From the NCBI GenBank assembly GCA_029204225.1, contig CM055096.1, positions 29,504,995 to 29,568,994 on the forward strand: a stretch of 64,000 nucleotides of DNA. The letters run 5' to 3'. The position numbers and the translations under genes are program-made. Positions 12,216 through 24,752 of the stretch are shown here, piece after piece (positions within the stretch are counted from its first letter, which is position 1; each line of letters begins with the position of its first letter). The notes under the pieces are model-generated. The model saw only the letters and a list, made by a program, of their open reading frames with translations. It was not told the origin of the DNA and made no database searches. The DNA is from Diphasiastrum complanatum (taxonomy: Eukaryota > Streptophyta > Lycopodiopsida > Lycopodiales > Lycopodiaceae).

Positions 12216-14600
12216 ACGATCATGTATTCCAGTCTAGATTCTCTAGAAGGCCAGCAGCTTTAAAGAGAGGACCACTTCCATCGAGAACAAAGAGGAAGCA
12301 ATCAAAGCCGAAGAGGACAATGACAAATGTGAGGTACCCTATCCATTCAGTCAATCCTCTTCGGGTTAGTAAGGATGTCGTTCGCACATCATCCACTACA
12401 GCCAAAGACAGCTCCCCAACCACCCCAAATTTTAGTAGTATGAGTCTTGCTTCTGAACAAGCAGGGGATCTCAATGTTGTTGTAGATAAGGTTGTTGTTG
12501 AGGAAGAATCAACTTCTAGTATTGGTAAATTACTTGTTAGATTCCATGTTGAACCTAAAGACTCATTTTTGGATTCAAAAAGGTATATATTTTATTTGAT
12601 GACTATATAGCAAAAAAGATAGATCATCTTGGAGGACAGTTTTTATTTTGTATAGATGAGATCAACTGTAAGAACTGTATAAATACTAGACATTGTAATG
12701 AGTTGAAAGAGAAAACTTCATATATCTCAAACCCAACAGTCGTTGGAGCTGCATATTTCGTACACATATGTACATATGGCATCACCAAAGACATTGATTT
12801 TGTATCTCCTTATTTTGGGCATTCACTACATGCTGGGGCCAGCAAGAAAATCATCAAGAATTTGTGGGTGGAGGCAAATGTCTTCATCATTCCATATAAT
12901 TGTAAAAATTAAGTCACTTGATTTCATTTGTTTTAAAATTTGCTTTTCTTAAGTTATTATAATTTTAGTCACTCATTGGTTTTGATTTGTTGGCAGCAAC
13001 ATTAAAGCATGCACATAATCTCTTTGAAATTGGATTCAACTAGAAGCTGCACTCCTGTGTGAATGAAAATGAATTCCTTGGATGCCACTCATTCACAAGT
13101 GGACTCCATGTATAAGAGAAGGGTGGAGCTATTGGGGTAGTTGTAAATATAGATCTAGATATTATTGATGCACAGGTAAGTGGATCTTTTACTGATTTTT
13201 GATCTACACAGTATCGTGCAGTTAACACTTATATTGAACTATAAGTTAAGAATTATACTTTGGAGTATTTTAGTCCTCCCAGCAAGACAATGCATTCAAT
13301 TGTGGATGGTTTTGCATCCGTAATATAAAATCATTCTTGGAGTGATACCTACATGACACAACCCTCAGATTCTGACATACACGAAGTAAAATTTTCAAAG
13401 TCCAATATGATTTTAAAATATCATTTACTAGGCTAATTTATTAACTCAATGGTTTTGTTTTTATAGTTTCGATGTCTAGCAATATCGTTGAATGGTATAT
13501 ACGAGTTTCGACAAGAAATGCTACTAATTTTACTATCGCACGCAAAGTTGTGCCTAGCTCCATTAATAGTCGTCATAGAGAATATTGATCCTCCCATCTT
13601 CGTGGAAATGTAAAGATAATTATATAGAAATAATGATTTGTTTTTAGAAAAGGCTCATTTATAGAAAGAAATCATCACATGATGATGCATAGAAGAGATA
13701 GACATTATAGAAATAGACACAAACGACTATTACTAAAAGCCACATATATTTTATTGATTTTGTTAACCATGAACATTCTAGAAAACTATATATCTAAGAC
13801 AATCTGGAAGTCATTTGGAACATTGTTTTCTTTCTTTTTTTGAAAGCTTGTTGTTTAAAGCTATGAAATTTGTATCCTTGTAGAGATTTTGGCCTAAACC
13901 TGCATATCAAAACATTACAATAAAATTTATGAGAGCATAACCAATTTTGAGTAAGAAAATGAAATTGAATAGATGCAAGTACTCTATGAAGTAATTGTAT
14001 TGCAATTTTGCAAATTTTGAATAAATAGTATATTGTAGTGTTGGTGTTCATGATCTGTTGCATGTTTGTCATCCCAACCTTATGCAATTTCGACAATTTA
14101 TATGCTTGTCTTACATTGTAGATGATTTTCTTGTCTTGATCTTACTTGTCAAAGCAACTTGTTAGGCCATACCCAAAGTAAAAAAGCAAAATAGTGAAAA
14201 TCATTGAAATAAATCAATATAAACTCATTGGAAGTCACTTAAAATGTGCATTAACATTGAAGAAAAAATTCACATATACTTAGCAATCTCTTGTTGACTC
14301 AAAAACAAAAGCATTCAGGAATATCATATTGCAGCAATGTAAGCTTCGATCGAATTTGATTCAATGCCCAATCCTCTTCCACCTCAATTGTTGTAATAAT
14401 AGCATCATTTTGCTTCACCTGAATTTATGTTTGATCTTGATGATTCAATGTAAGATCTTGATCTAATGCTTTCCATTCATTGTTAACTTAAGACAATCAT
14501 CTATAATAAAATGTTAAAGAAAGCATTTGTTTCTCTATATGGTGTCTAAATTGTTAGAAAGTGTCAAGGCTATAGCCCTTGCACAACACTCTAGGAACAC
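12216..14600. other. Mostly non-coding stretch
   Basis: Downstream of the H3-like fragment the same frame stays open to 12610 but resembles nothing known. The remainder is AT-rich with no gene or transposon terminus recognised. Confidence 0.4.
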
Positions 14601-14604
14601 AAAT

Positions 14605-14672
14605 GGACGGGTAGCTTAGTGGTAGAGCACCCCACCAGAATGGGGGAGGTCCTAGGTTCCTAGCCCGACCAC
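14605..14672 (+). mobile_element. tRNA-like sequence, probable SINE head
   Basis: TAGCTTAGTGG at 14612-14622 fits the RNA polymerase III A box (TRGCNNAGYNGG). GGTTCCTAGCC at 14654-14664 is a degenerate B box. A D-arm-like AGTGGTAGAGC and a 5-bp stem (CCCCA/TGGGG) lie between them, but the anticodon loop is only six bases and the T arm is poor, so it is unlikely to be a working tRNA gene. A tRNA-derived SINE remnant is the best reading. Confidence 0.55.
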
Positions 14673-15684
14673 ACACACGAAGTGTTAAAACTTTTCACAT
14701 AAATTTCATTGACGATTTATTAACTATGCACTCGATGTTGCCATAATTATTTTTATCCCATTTATCATCTAGGAGGTTTGATAACATGTCATCCATTAAA
14801 TCACTAGAAATAAACATTGTTGATGTTCTCCAAACATTACATTTAACAAAAAATCTACAAATATTGCAGAAGGCAAAAACCAGTGCAATCTATTGATTTT
14901 GGAACTCGTGTCATATTTCATATAGTTTTGAATGTCCAAAAAAAACCATGATCGGAAGCTCTGTACTATGGTAGAATCCGAAGGAATCCATTCTTCACTT
15001 GAAAAAGAGGGTAGCGATATCGCCTCCAATCTTCCACCTAAACCATTCTTGGATGGTGTGTAAGATGAATCATAGAAGAAAATACAAGAATCCAAAAGTG
15101 ATCTCAAAAAATGGTTTTTATATTGAATATGAATAACATTTATGATGCTAGCAAGGGATTGTACTGGTTGCCATTTAATTATGTTTGATGGATACAAATC
15201 TGCAAAAAAAAAAAAAAAACATATCAAGACAATACTCGCATGCACATTTGAATAATCAATGTAAAGCTCAAAGTCAAAAAAATTTCATAACTTACAATTG
15301 CATTTGAGTCTATTGTATGAACTTTTGCCTTTCACTTTGATTTCCTTATGCTTGTACATATGTTGAACCAAGACCTCTGAAATGAATAGACCACCAAATG
15401 AAACTTTGAAGTCTAAAATTCTACCTTTCCAAAAGCTCCTATAATCCATATTTGATTTTTTTTTTTAATAGGCACCTCTTGATGAGGGATGCATTAATAC
15501 CCACTAAAAATTTTCTATAGGTACATGGTATCCAGGAGCCATCAGAGTCTTTTTCATTACAAGTAGAAAACTGAAGCAGAATTACTTTGTGTTCTATGGC
15601 TACTAAAAGCCATCACAAAGCCAAGAGAGGATGAATAGCAGAGTTTGAAACAAAAAGACGATGAATAAGTTTAAAATAAGAAAC
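14673..15684. other. Non-coding stretch
   Basis: An open minus-strand frame at 14796-15245 is long by chance standards (149 codons) but starts in a poly-Lys/Phe-type run and resembles no family I know. No other signal was seen. Confidence 0.4.
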
Positions 15685-15838
15685 CAGTTTTTAATAGATG
15701 TCGATCGTCTAAACCACATATGTTAGTTTAACTATGGTTAGTTCAAAATAGACTTATGGTTTTTAAATAAATGTCAATTGTCTTCCCTAAACCACATATG
15801 TTAGTCTAACTATGGTTAGATCAAAATAGACTTATGTT
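15685..15838. repeat. Two-copy tandem repeat, ~78-bp period
   Basis: The block 'taaaccacatatgttagt' followed by 'taactatggttag' and 'caaaatagacttatg' occurs twice in tandem with a few substitutions. Confidence 0.85.
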
Positions 15839-18085
15839 AATCACAATTGTTAAGCCTCGTGCACTTGGAAAACTTGCAGGCAGCAAGTACGGTCCAATCA
15901 CAAGTCGCCCGGTGGGATTTTGAATTGTACAAAATATGACCAAAAAGTTCTAAAAAAAATTAGACCGACGAACAACGTTGCTATATTTCACAAGTGTAAA
16001 TACATAACTGGGCCATGTGTACATCGAATAGTTGAATAGTCAAAAACATCATCTTGACAAGAGGCCCTTTTGGTGTTCGAACTACCTCTAATGTAGAAGA
16101 AAAAACTTCTAAGCAAAATTGAGAAATATAGAAAAACTTATATTTTCCAAAAGTAATAAGGGAGAGTTCCACTATGTGTGCTTCGTTATTTGTGAGATGA
16201 GAATAGAGATGGGTTTGGGTCATCCACTACAAACATTGTTCACAATCTTTAAAGTCTCAAATCTCACAATTGGTTGAAGATGGTTGAGTACATCTTTCTA
16301 ATGTCCATTTGTAGGTGTCTAATGGAACATTTACAAGTTATCACCTATCATCACATACTTAATTTTCTTCTTTATTCTTTTCTATATTTCAAATATAATT
16401 AGAAAAAAATACTAAAAATATGATGTGCTTCAATTCCTTTGCAAATTATGCATATGGAGAAGGGGATTCACAAGGTGGATGTACACAAGAGATATGATAT
16501 CATGGTAGAGGTTGTACATCTATGTGGGAGAGATTTGGACTTCCATCTTGGACCTATAGGTGCATGTGATATGGATATAGCACATTTAGTTTGTCTCTTC
16601 TTCCAAAGAAAAATACAACTTGGCAATGGTTGATATGACACTATAGTATATGATGAAATTTGGCTGATGATTGATATGCTAGATAGAGATGCTTCCCCAA
16701 AATCACCCTCTTCTACTATGTTGCCAATAGCCACCAATTAGGTTCTTTTGTTGTCCAAATATCTTCTTTAATAAGTACATACTCCCTCTTCTGACAACTT
16801 GTCTCCTTTTCCTTGATCACTTAGAACGTTGAAGTGTTTATGGCATGGCTCCGAGCAATTACAAATAGTCAGGTGAATTGGTAGCTAATAATGATTTTGC
16901 GTGAAATTTTCACACATGGAAGTTTCAAGCCATTTTATTTTTCCTTGTTTTTTCATTCGCCAATTCAACTTTTCTAATACGCTTGTGGTGTGGAATTTTC
17001 ATTTTTTCTAAGACTTCATATCTAGAAAAACACCAACTAAGTCATGACCCCGCATAGATAAGTTTTGTGAATAAGCACCATATTCTACTTGTGTGTTGTA
17101 TTTGAATGTTGTTAAGACTCTATATTGTGGCCAAAAAAGACTTTGGTAAACTAACTAGATTCCTTGTCAAATATTATTCAAAAAACTGAAGAACAATTAT
17201 ACGTGCTGTCTTATTTAGTGAGGTATGATTAAAAGACGGAAATTAGATTGGCCATTTACTATTTCCATATGTAGGTAAGGTAGGAACATTTTCCTAATCT
17301 CTATCAAGGTCTTACTATGTCCATTTGTTTAGGTACGACCATTCAAAATAAGAAAATGCCATTAGTAGCTTCTTAACATGCCAACCCTTTTAGTGAGAAA
17401 TGTGGTAAATTTGTCATTTGCGTAAAAGCAACCGAGATATGTAAAAGACCTAACAAGTGTTTTAGCAAAAACTGGATGTATACAGGTTTATTAGTAATCG
17501 ATCCATTAATCGAATGGTAGCATATGTGTCTAGGGTTTGTATAGAATCATACCTGAATACATGCAGTAGATTCTTCCTGAGAGGTAGTTTGTCCAACTTG
17601 CTAAACCTCAAACCCTACTAGTATTGGTACCAAAGAGCAACATCTCAAGTTAAAACTATAATACTTCTTATAGTAAGGTTTTGAAAGGAAAAGTGCCGAA
17701 TTTTGGCACACAATATTCTGAAGTATGATTTTTTTTCCAAAGGCTTACTCTATCGATTGTAAGAATCAAAGATCCCATGCTGCAATCAAATTTGGTAGTG
17801 TACTTGCTGTATTACCTTTTAAAGATATGGAACTTTATGTTCTCATATACATTAGAACATATACCAGCTTTCAAAAAGAAGAGCTTAAAGCCATAGCACA
17901 AACCTCCCTCTTAAAAAGGGGTTGTAGATAAATTTGTAGGCAAAGATATAACTGTAGACAAAATCTTACACCCTGCTTGTGAAAGTAATGTAGGATCAAT
18001 GGAAACGTACTCCAAATCCCAGAATTTGGGCGCACATAGAGTATATAAAAGGTGGCGCATTTAGTCATATGTAAATACCCACAAA
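15839..18085. other. Non-coding stretch
   Basis: No recognised gene, RNA or transposon end on either strand in this 2.2-kb stretch. Confidence 0.4.
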
Positions 18086-18087
18086 AG

Positions 18088-18300
18088 CAGCGATCTACTA
18101 CTGGCAGTACTTCACTTATTTCATATGTATTATATGTAAAACATACCCAAATTCCAGCGAACTACTGCTGGCAGCAAACTACATTTGTGTAGGTGCATTA
18201 TTATTGAAAACCAGCGAACTACTGCTGGCTGCAAACTACATTTGTGTAGAAGTTTTTTGCTTCTAAACCAGCGATCTAGTGTTGGCTGCAATATATGTTT
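18088..18300. repeat. Tandem repeat of ~57 bp with hairpin core
   Basis: Four copies, increasingly degenerate to the left. Each has a core like CCAGCGAACTACTGCTGG, whose ends are complementary (CCAGC/GCTGG), followed by 'caaactacatttgtgtag'. Copies start near 18090, 18153, 18211 and 18268. Confidence 0.85.
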
Positions 18301-18742
18301 ATAAAGACAGTGTTGCTTGATTCCATAAACCATAAATGGACAGTGATCATAAAGTAGAATGCAAACCTTGGACTACATAATAAAAAAGCATTTTTGAAGG
18401 GAATACCATCAACGTAGAAGTAGATCACTGGCCACAATGACCGGTTGAGGAAGAATGTCGGTCTTTGCTGAAAATTCTTGACATCTCAAGCATCACATTA
18501 TATTAATATAAAACTCTGGTTACATTGGCAATTCACTGAAATTTGGTAATTGGAAAACAAAAACTACATAGCCATTTTTAAGGCTGATTTATTTATCAAA
18601 CATCTCGGTAGTCCATTTCGAGCAGACTAGGACCCCATCGGCTATGGCTATACAGGTCAAAAATTTTGCCGGGTCACATATGGTATGTAGTACATTTCTA
18701 AACAACTGATGAAACAACTTGGTATTTTCTTTCTAGTTTAGC

Positions 18743-18964
18743 CCGATTTATCATGTCAAAAAATCTGCTAATAGAACTCACTCTAGAACTAAAAATATCA
18801 AAGTTCAATTTCATTTTCTAAGAGAGAAGGTTCAGAATAAGGATGTCAAATTGATTTACTGTCACACCGATAGTATGTTGGCTGATATATTGAAAAAGTC
18901 ATTGTCCGAAGAAAAGCATGCTATCATAATTAGTATGTTGGGGGAGTGTTGGAGTTTAATTTGA
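18743..18964 (+). pseudogene. Copia RNase H 3' end
   Basis: The plus strand reads FIMSKN, then after a one-base shift HSRTKNIKVQFHFLREKVQ and CHTDSMLADILKKSLSEEKH. This is the C-terminal part of a Ty1/Copia polyprotein: the 'SKNP..HSRTKHI', 'HFIRE' and 'T..MLADI.TK.L' motifs of RNase H. The upstream polyprotein is missing or unrecognisable. The stop codon lies inside the start of the adjacent LTR, as is usual for Copia. Confidence 0.85.
18939..18946 (+). promoter_or_regulatory. Polypurine tract of the Copia element
   Basis: Purine run GGGGGAG immediately before the TGTTGG start of the LTR, the expected plus-strand priming site. Confidence 0.7.
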
Positions 18965-19560
18965 CTCCTACTCACCTAGCTCTATCTTCTGAGAACTCCT
19001 ATCCACTATACATACTCACCTCTCATAATAGCCTGTAGAAATGAACTGTTATTTGAGATAGTCTGCAATTTTACATGCACATTCAACTAATGTGTAAAAA
19101 TACATGCAAATTCGAGACAGAGCAAAGGAAGACACAATTGGAATTCGATACTAAGTATTCGAGTTCAAAGCAGTCAACTTTCTTTAAATCAACTATAGAC
19201 TCTTTGTCGACTATCGACTACTATCTACTATTGACTAATTGTCGACCATCGACTATCGACTTGATGTCGATTATTGACATCGACATGGACTCGACTTCGA
19301 CTCGAACTATCAAATTGACCATCATCATGGTACTACTCAAAATGGAGTATCTCCTCTGCCAAATCCAATGTAGACTACGCCATTGTTCGATCAAGCTACT
19401 GTATGTAGATAATTTTCATTGTTCGCCTATTGAGTATAGTTCATGATGTAGAAGGTACTGATCAGTTTAGTCCTTTCTTGTAAACACACTTAGTGTTAAA
19501 ACACATCATTTATAGGAACTGATTAGACAAATTAAGATTGAGCAACATCCTCCTTTATAG
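18947..19560 (+). mobile_element. Copia 3' LTR (family A) with internal TCGACTA repeats
   Basis: Starts TGTTGGAGTTTAATTTGACT directly after the polypurine tract. The interior holds a degenerate array of TCGACTA-like units at about 19195-19310. Related starts occur at 19757, 26102 and 42338. The right end is uncertain; about 19560 is an estimate from where similarity is lost. Confidence 0.65.
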
Positions 19561-19562
19561 CC

Positions 19563-19784
19563 TCAATACGAAATGAAGTGGAACCAAAAGAAGCCCAAAA
19601 CGCAAATGTCATACGAGGGGACAGGGAAGCCTTGTGGAGATACAAAGTTAGAAGGAAGACCTATTAGTGACCACACTGAACACTTGTGAGGCTGTATTAA
19701 CAAACCCATCGAAGCCAGCAACTGCTCAAAGAAATGATGAAAGACAATAGGAATAATGATGGAGTTAAGCTTACTCCTAAGCAC
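19563..19784 (-). pseudogene. Reverse transcriptase relic
   Basis: The minus-strand frame contains FFEQLLASMGLLIQPHKCSV, then WSLIGLPSNF and later VPSYDICVLG. This resembles the LINE-type RT segment where 'G.....KC..WSP.GL' is followed by 'P..GI.VLG'. No catalytic FADD/YADD box is present in the fragment. Its identification rests on a short stretch, and it lies between two LTRs of Copia family A. Confidence 0.4.
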
Positions 19785-20400
19785 CTATTTTTATCTTCTA
19801 AGGACTTTTATTCATCTGTATATACACAACTTTCATAAGCTACTTGAACAGTCCGCAAAAATGAGACAATCTGCAATTTTACTCGCATTTTTTGATAGTC
19901 TGTAGAAATACACGGGATTGGGCACAGGTTGGCAAAAATTGAAAAAAACTTGATTTCGACCAAGTCAAGGAAAAAGTGTCGATAGGCATTTTTGGAAAGA
20001 ATGCCAAGTCAAGAAAATGCGGACCAATGTACCGAGATGCACCTTTGTAAGATTGGCCACTTTGACCAGTCAACAAAAAGGCCAACCCCCAAAAAAAGAA
20101 ATGGTGATAAACATCTTTCTACATTTTTTATGGCGTAAGATTACATTAAGAATCACTAGTGTAAGAATTTTTAGTGTAATGTAATACCCTGAACAGAAGA
20201 TTCTTGGTTTAAAAAAAAAAAAACCGACAATATATTGAATCGGCAAACCGACAAGTGTTGTTTTAAAGAAAAAAGGCAATATCTTGAATGGGCAAACCAA
20301 TGATTCTTGGTTTGAAAAAAAAAGGGCAATATGTCGAATTTGAGAATATCATAAAATATGTGACAACAGCCCAACATTGGTTTGTACTAAAAACGTCTCA
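19757..20400 (+). mobile_element. Second Copia family-A LTR (fragment)
   Basis: Starts TGATGGAGTTAAGCTTACTC and shares words with the LTR at 18947, such as 'agtctgtagaaata' and 'caatctgcaattttac'. Its interior has different tandem units: 'caagtcaag' motifs at 19960-20065, and a ~45-bp array at 20195-20345 built on 'aaaccgacaatat...cggcaaacc'. The right end is uncertain. Confidence 0.5.
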
Positions 20401-20430
20401 TTTACAGATTTACACACACAGATATGGAAG

Positions 20431-20518
20431 GACGCAAAGAGAGAGAGAGATGGAAGGACGCAAAGAGAGAGAGAGAGAGAAAAGATTTAAAAAAATAAGT
20501 TACAGGACAATCAGGAAG

Positions 20519-20588
<70 letters not shown>

Positions 20589-20627
20589 ATTTAAAAAAAT
20601 AAGTCACAGGACAATCAGGAAGAAAAA
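20431..20627. repeat. (GA)n tracts inside a duplicated segment
   Basis: 'ggaaggacgcaaagagagag' occurs twice (about 20426 and 20452). A 46-bp phrase beginning 'gagaaaagatttaaaaaaat' occurs at 20477-20522 and again at 20580-20626. A pure GA run separates the copies. This looks like slippage or unequal exchange anchored in the GA runs. Confidence 0.85.
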
Positions 20628-21614
20628 CTAGTGATATGCATTCGATTTCTTCTTTGTGGAGAAAGAATTTTGATGACAAAGAAAAATTGTCGAGGAGCTT
20701 TCAATTTCTCCTTTGCAAAGAAAGGATTCTGAATATTGAAGAGATGTGACAGCAAGAAGTTGGGCAAAAATTCAAAGTTTGGATCAATAGATTGATCCCT
20801 GCATAAGTGGGTAAGAAAATGGGGAGTCTTATTATGGAAAACCAGGAGAGCATTTATAACCTTGTACCACCAGGTCCAGTGGTTGTCAGTGAAAAAATTC
20901 CCATTCCTAAAGCAAAGGTGTGTTGTTCTACCCTTTTGACAGTAGTAAACTAGTGTTTTTGCTCATGGCTTGATGGTTGAAATATGCATGACTAAATAGT
21001 GGTCGTTTTTTGGCTTCTAAAATTGGAATACAACCATACCTTTTGTTCGCAGAAAATCGCAATCTTGAGCAGAAAACTAGCTCTATAATGTGAGTTCAGG
21101 ATTTCGAATTTTTTGAAGTTGCAAGTAGGATCCCAGGTCGGAAATTTCAGGAAATAATGCAGGAAAGACATATATCTGAAGCATGCCAGTCTATGGTCTT
21201 TCCAATTTTCAAGAGTTTAATATCATTAGTAAATAAGAGGCGTTAGGTAGGCAGGGCCTCCAGGTCATGCGCTTATATGTTGGATGCAACATCATTTTGG
21301 GTTCATATAATTGGTCGAATTTTGAAAGGTATTTTAAACTAGAAACGACTTTTTATGTTAGAACTGAAATGATCAGAACACCTACACCATTCACTAAAGA
21401 GCAACATAAAGATAACCCATTTGCTTAATCCTTGGTTAAGCGCACTGGAGATCCAGAAAAAGCTTGCTTCTGAATTTTCTGGAAAGAACATTCAAAGTTC
21501 CTTACCACAGAACAAAGTCAGAAATGTAAAGGAGCAAGTACCATACGCGTTTCTTGAAAATGTTAAGGGGAGTGAAGTCCATCAATCTGAGTGCTGGCAA
21601 TAATAATTAATTTT
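20628..21614. other. Non-coding stretch
   Basis: No recognised coding similarity or element end. Confidence 0.4.

Positions 21615-21671
<57 letters not shown>
21615..21671. repeat. (TG)n(AG)n compound microsatellite
   Basis: About 11 TG units followed directly by about 18 AG units. Confidence 0.97.
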
Positions 21672-21673
<2 letters not shown>

Positions 21674-22059
21674 TGGCCATATGGAGTATGGCCAGCCACC
21701 ACATGGAGGGGTGCAGCAACCTTTTGTGCCCGGCCTAGTTGCTGGTGCAGTATGAATGGCTACAAGTCTTGTATCCTGCTGCAGCAAAATATGCAAAACA
21801 CCCCACGGCTATCCAAAACATGCTTGTTTGATGCTCTCACCCTTGGTTTGATCCTTGTTCAATGTTGTTATCCTTGTCAACTGTTTTTTCCTGCACCCTG
21901 GCACAAAAGCAGCTCAGCTCCACAAGATGCCTGCAGCAGATATAGAATTGTGGAAACATTTCTGCAGCACTCTCTTGGAGCTGCGTTTTGTTGAAATACG
22001 TTTCTCCTCATGCATCAACAAGAAGTGGCACAACATGAAGCATTCTTGCATGTGGCCAT

Positions 22060-22065
22060 GGAGAG

Positions 22066-22101
<36 letters not shown>

Positions 22102-23240
22102 TTATTAATGTCCTTGAAATACCCTAAAGGTACATAGGACTGATAAAAGGTACTTGTCAAGTATGCACAGTAGGAGCTTAAAAGCTCAATCACATAAAAG
22201 AAACAATAACTGCAAATACAGAAACTGCATGTGGTGGGATGGTTGGCATAGTCACAGTCCATCATCCTGATAAAGTAGATGTTCCACTGCCTGGGAAAAA
22301 ATGGTGTAGTATGCTGTGAAACTGTCGTTGAATGTGCTGCGGACCTCTATCTTTGAGTGAGTTGTCGGTGTCATCTTTGCTGCCTATGGGCTATGGCCTA
22401 TGGGCTGGCTGTCTCTCTGGGCGTCTACACTGTCTCTGCCGTCTATGCATGGAGGCGTCCAGAATCTTAGCCTCTCCATCAAAATCACTACACAAAATAT
22501 TCTCCTGTCTCTCTCTTTGACGAGAAGAGCACTCCCTGATGCTCAGATGTATCAAAGGGGGGTGTCTGTGTCTAGTCTCACCATCCTGAAGTCTGACATC
22601 TCCCGAATCATCATGCAACGCTCGTATGATATCAAAGTAGAGAGTGTGACTGGGTGATCTTGGAACAAGCAGTAATATCTCTCATGAATGTCATAGTAAG
22701 TTGGACATCCATGAGAAGGAGTGTCCCTCAGAATGTAAGTGTCGGGATGATGAAAAAGCTGCTGCAGCATAGTGCGTATCTCCACCCTGGAGATCCTCCT
22801 AGACGCTGTATGAAGGTGACAATGTGGAACAAGGTCTCAATCTGAATAGGGGGGCCCGCAAACTCCGCCAGTATAATATGATGCGGTACAGAGGGCTTAG
22901 CCCGTATCATCCGAGATAGCATATGGATCTGTAGTCGAGAGATGCGTGCCCACTCAGTAGCTGTCAAGCCAGTGCTCCATGTCTCTGCTGCGTACAAAAT
23001 CGAGGGGATTACCATGGTGTCAAAGAGCCGACACTTACTAGTCGCATCCTTAATGTGTGATCTGAAACACAATCTCTCTAGATTGACCAATGATGAATAG
23101 CCCTTCCGTAACTGGGAAACTGCTGCTTGCCTCACATTGAAAGTGGGACCAAAGAATACATCCCCCAGGCATAGTTGCACTTTGATTTCGAAACGCGGTC
23201 CAGAAATGCGTTTCGGATCTTTAGTAGAAACGCTCAAAAA
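22060..23240 (-). mobile_element. 5'-truncated LINE, minus copy, internally deleted
   Basis: The minus strand from 23237 carries the C-terminal part of a LINE polyprotein after the RT catalytic core: LRKGYSSLVNLERLCFRSHI, RLFDTMVIPSILYAAETWS, then RMIRAKPSVPHHIILAE. A deletion then joins this to CPTYYDIHERYYCLF and PVTLSTLISYE, removing the zinc-finger-like stretch present in the plus copy at 23477. The remainder decays with stops to about 22240. The 3' end reads ACATTAATAAAG on the minus strand and runs into a (CT)n tract (22060-22098 on the plus strand). It copies itself by target-primed reverse transcription when intact; this copy is dead. Confidence 0.85.
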
Positions 23241-23437
23241 CGTGTTTTTTTTTTGGGCAATATGGGTATTAGATGAAAGCTCTAATTAAGAGCATTATTA
23301 TTGTGTAGTTTGCCGAATGTTTCGGGTACAGGATGGTCCAGTTTAGGTGCATTAACTCCCAGGTTTACGCTTAAGCTCCTTTTAATATAAAAATTTAATA
23401 AAAAAAAGAGAATGCCCCAATGTGTTCATAATAGGGT

Positions 23438-23440
<3 letters not shown>

Positions 23441-23476
<36 letters not shown>
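23441..23476. repeat. (CT)n tract at the 5' junction of the plus-strand LINE
   Basis: About 18 CT units immediately precede the point where LINE coding similarity begins, so the LINE appears to have landed in, or been joined to, a CT tract. Confidence 0.95.
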
Positions 23477-23479
<3 letters not shown>

Positions 23480-24751
23480 GTACTGGTCTCTCGTCATCAC
23501 GCTGGGCCAGCATTTCACGATTACAAACCACTATGTTAGCTCGTATGATTCGGGCAAAGCCCTCGGTTCCGCACGAGATCCTTCTTGCAGAGGTTGCCGT
23601 TCCACCCATTCAGATAGATGCCGCTTTACATCTTATCACATATATTCAGAGAGTCCAGGCTCTGCCCGATGCAGATATGAGATATACACAGATAGCACTT
23701 GTTTCCTCACACTCACTTCATGACCAGGGCTATCGACTGTCATGGCTCTCCCAGGCATCCCACTTCCTCCTTGAGTCATTTGGTATCCACATTACAGAGC
23801 TCCCCTCAGGTACTCATCAGTATATCAGGCGCGTCTTATATCGGGCATACCTCGATCATACTTGGAGGCGACAACGTGGGGTTAAACCCGACTATTACTG
23901 GACTCACTTTATTGAGCTTGACATAGCAGGGTTCCCAGTTTTGCCACACTATTTGGACTCAGGGTTATCACACTGCTTTAGATTTACATTGGGTCAGCTT
24001 TGCGTATCATCACATCAGTTGGCTATTGAGACTGGGAGATTCCAGGGTATCCCGAGAGCGGAGCGGATTTGTCAGTTATGCTCCTTGGATGAGGTGGAGT
24101 CAGAGGAGCACTTTATCTTTAGGTGCCCAGTATATTATGAGATCAGAGGGAGATACCACTGTTTGTTCCGTGACACACCCGTCACCCTACGATCCCTCCT
24201 AGCCTACGAGGACTCCAGATGCGCTGCACTCATGATACGGGAGATGTGGCTGTGTCAGACAGTCCAGCAGAGTCATGTTTCTCAGCCTCAGATCACTTCT
24301 TTCTTCTCCAGGAGGAGAGGACGAGACCTAGTATTTGATGATGATGATGATGGTGATGATGACTTACCTGCCCGTAGAGATCGGAGACAGTGCCCCACAC
24401 ATACCCATGTTGCAGCACGAGCTACTCAACTTACCACGAGGAGACCTCTTCACCCTCCTAGACGACGTCAGCGACCACCAGTGGCCCTCCATGCGGCCCG
24501 TATTACATCCTTTTACAGCATCAGCAGGACAGGATTGGATGATAGTGTCATACCCCACTCATGACTTTTAGCAGTATACATGCTCCCACATGTTTCATAT
24601 ATCATCACATCTATTTTAGTTCATAGCTTTAGATTTGTTATTTATGTTACCGTTTTGGAGACGTTTCATACGCTCCCATTGTTACCACATACTTGACATG
24701 TACATTTACTAGTCTTATATGCCTTTTGGCATGGAAAAGACATTAATAAAG

Positions 24752-24752
<1 letters not shown>
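23477..24752 (+). mobile_element. 5'-truncated LINE, plus copy, C-terminal ORF open
   Basis: After the CT tract the plus strand encodes about 360 residues without a stop (to 24564). It starts CTGLSSSRWASISRLQTTML, then RMIRAKPSVPHEILLAEVAV. A zinc-finger-like cluster follows, CQLCSLDEVESEEHFIFRCP, matching the C-x2-C...H...C of zf-RVT/LINE C-termini. The end is an Asp run and a basic tail. The RT catalytic domain is lost by 5' truncation. A 3' UTR of about 190 bp ends in AAGACATTAATAAAG followed by (CTTT)n and (CT)n. The unbroken frame suggests a younger insertion than the minus copy, which is divergent in sequence and belongs to another subfamily. Confidence 0.88.

Noticed and set aside
14605..14672. 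A functional tRNA gene
   Set aside because: The anticodon loop has only six bases and the T arm does not pair well; a SINE head is more likely.
14796..15245. A 149-codon minus-strand frame as a protein gene
   Set aside because: It begins in a homopolymer-encoded Phe run, resembles no known family and has no supporting context.
18088..18300. A CRISPR-like array
   Set aside because: The sequence is eukaryotic, units decay progressively and the between-core sequence is itself repeated; it is a simple tandem repeat.
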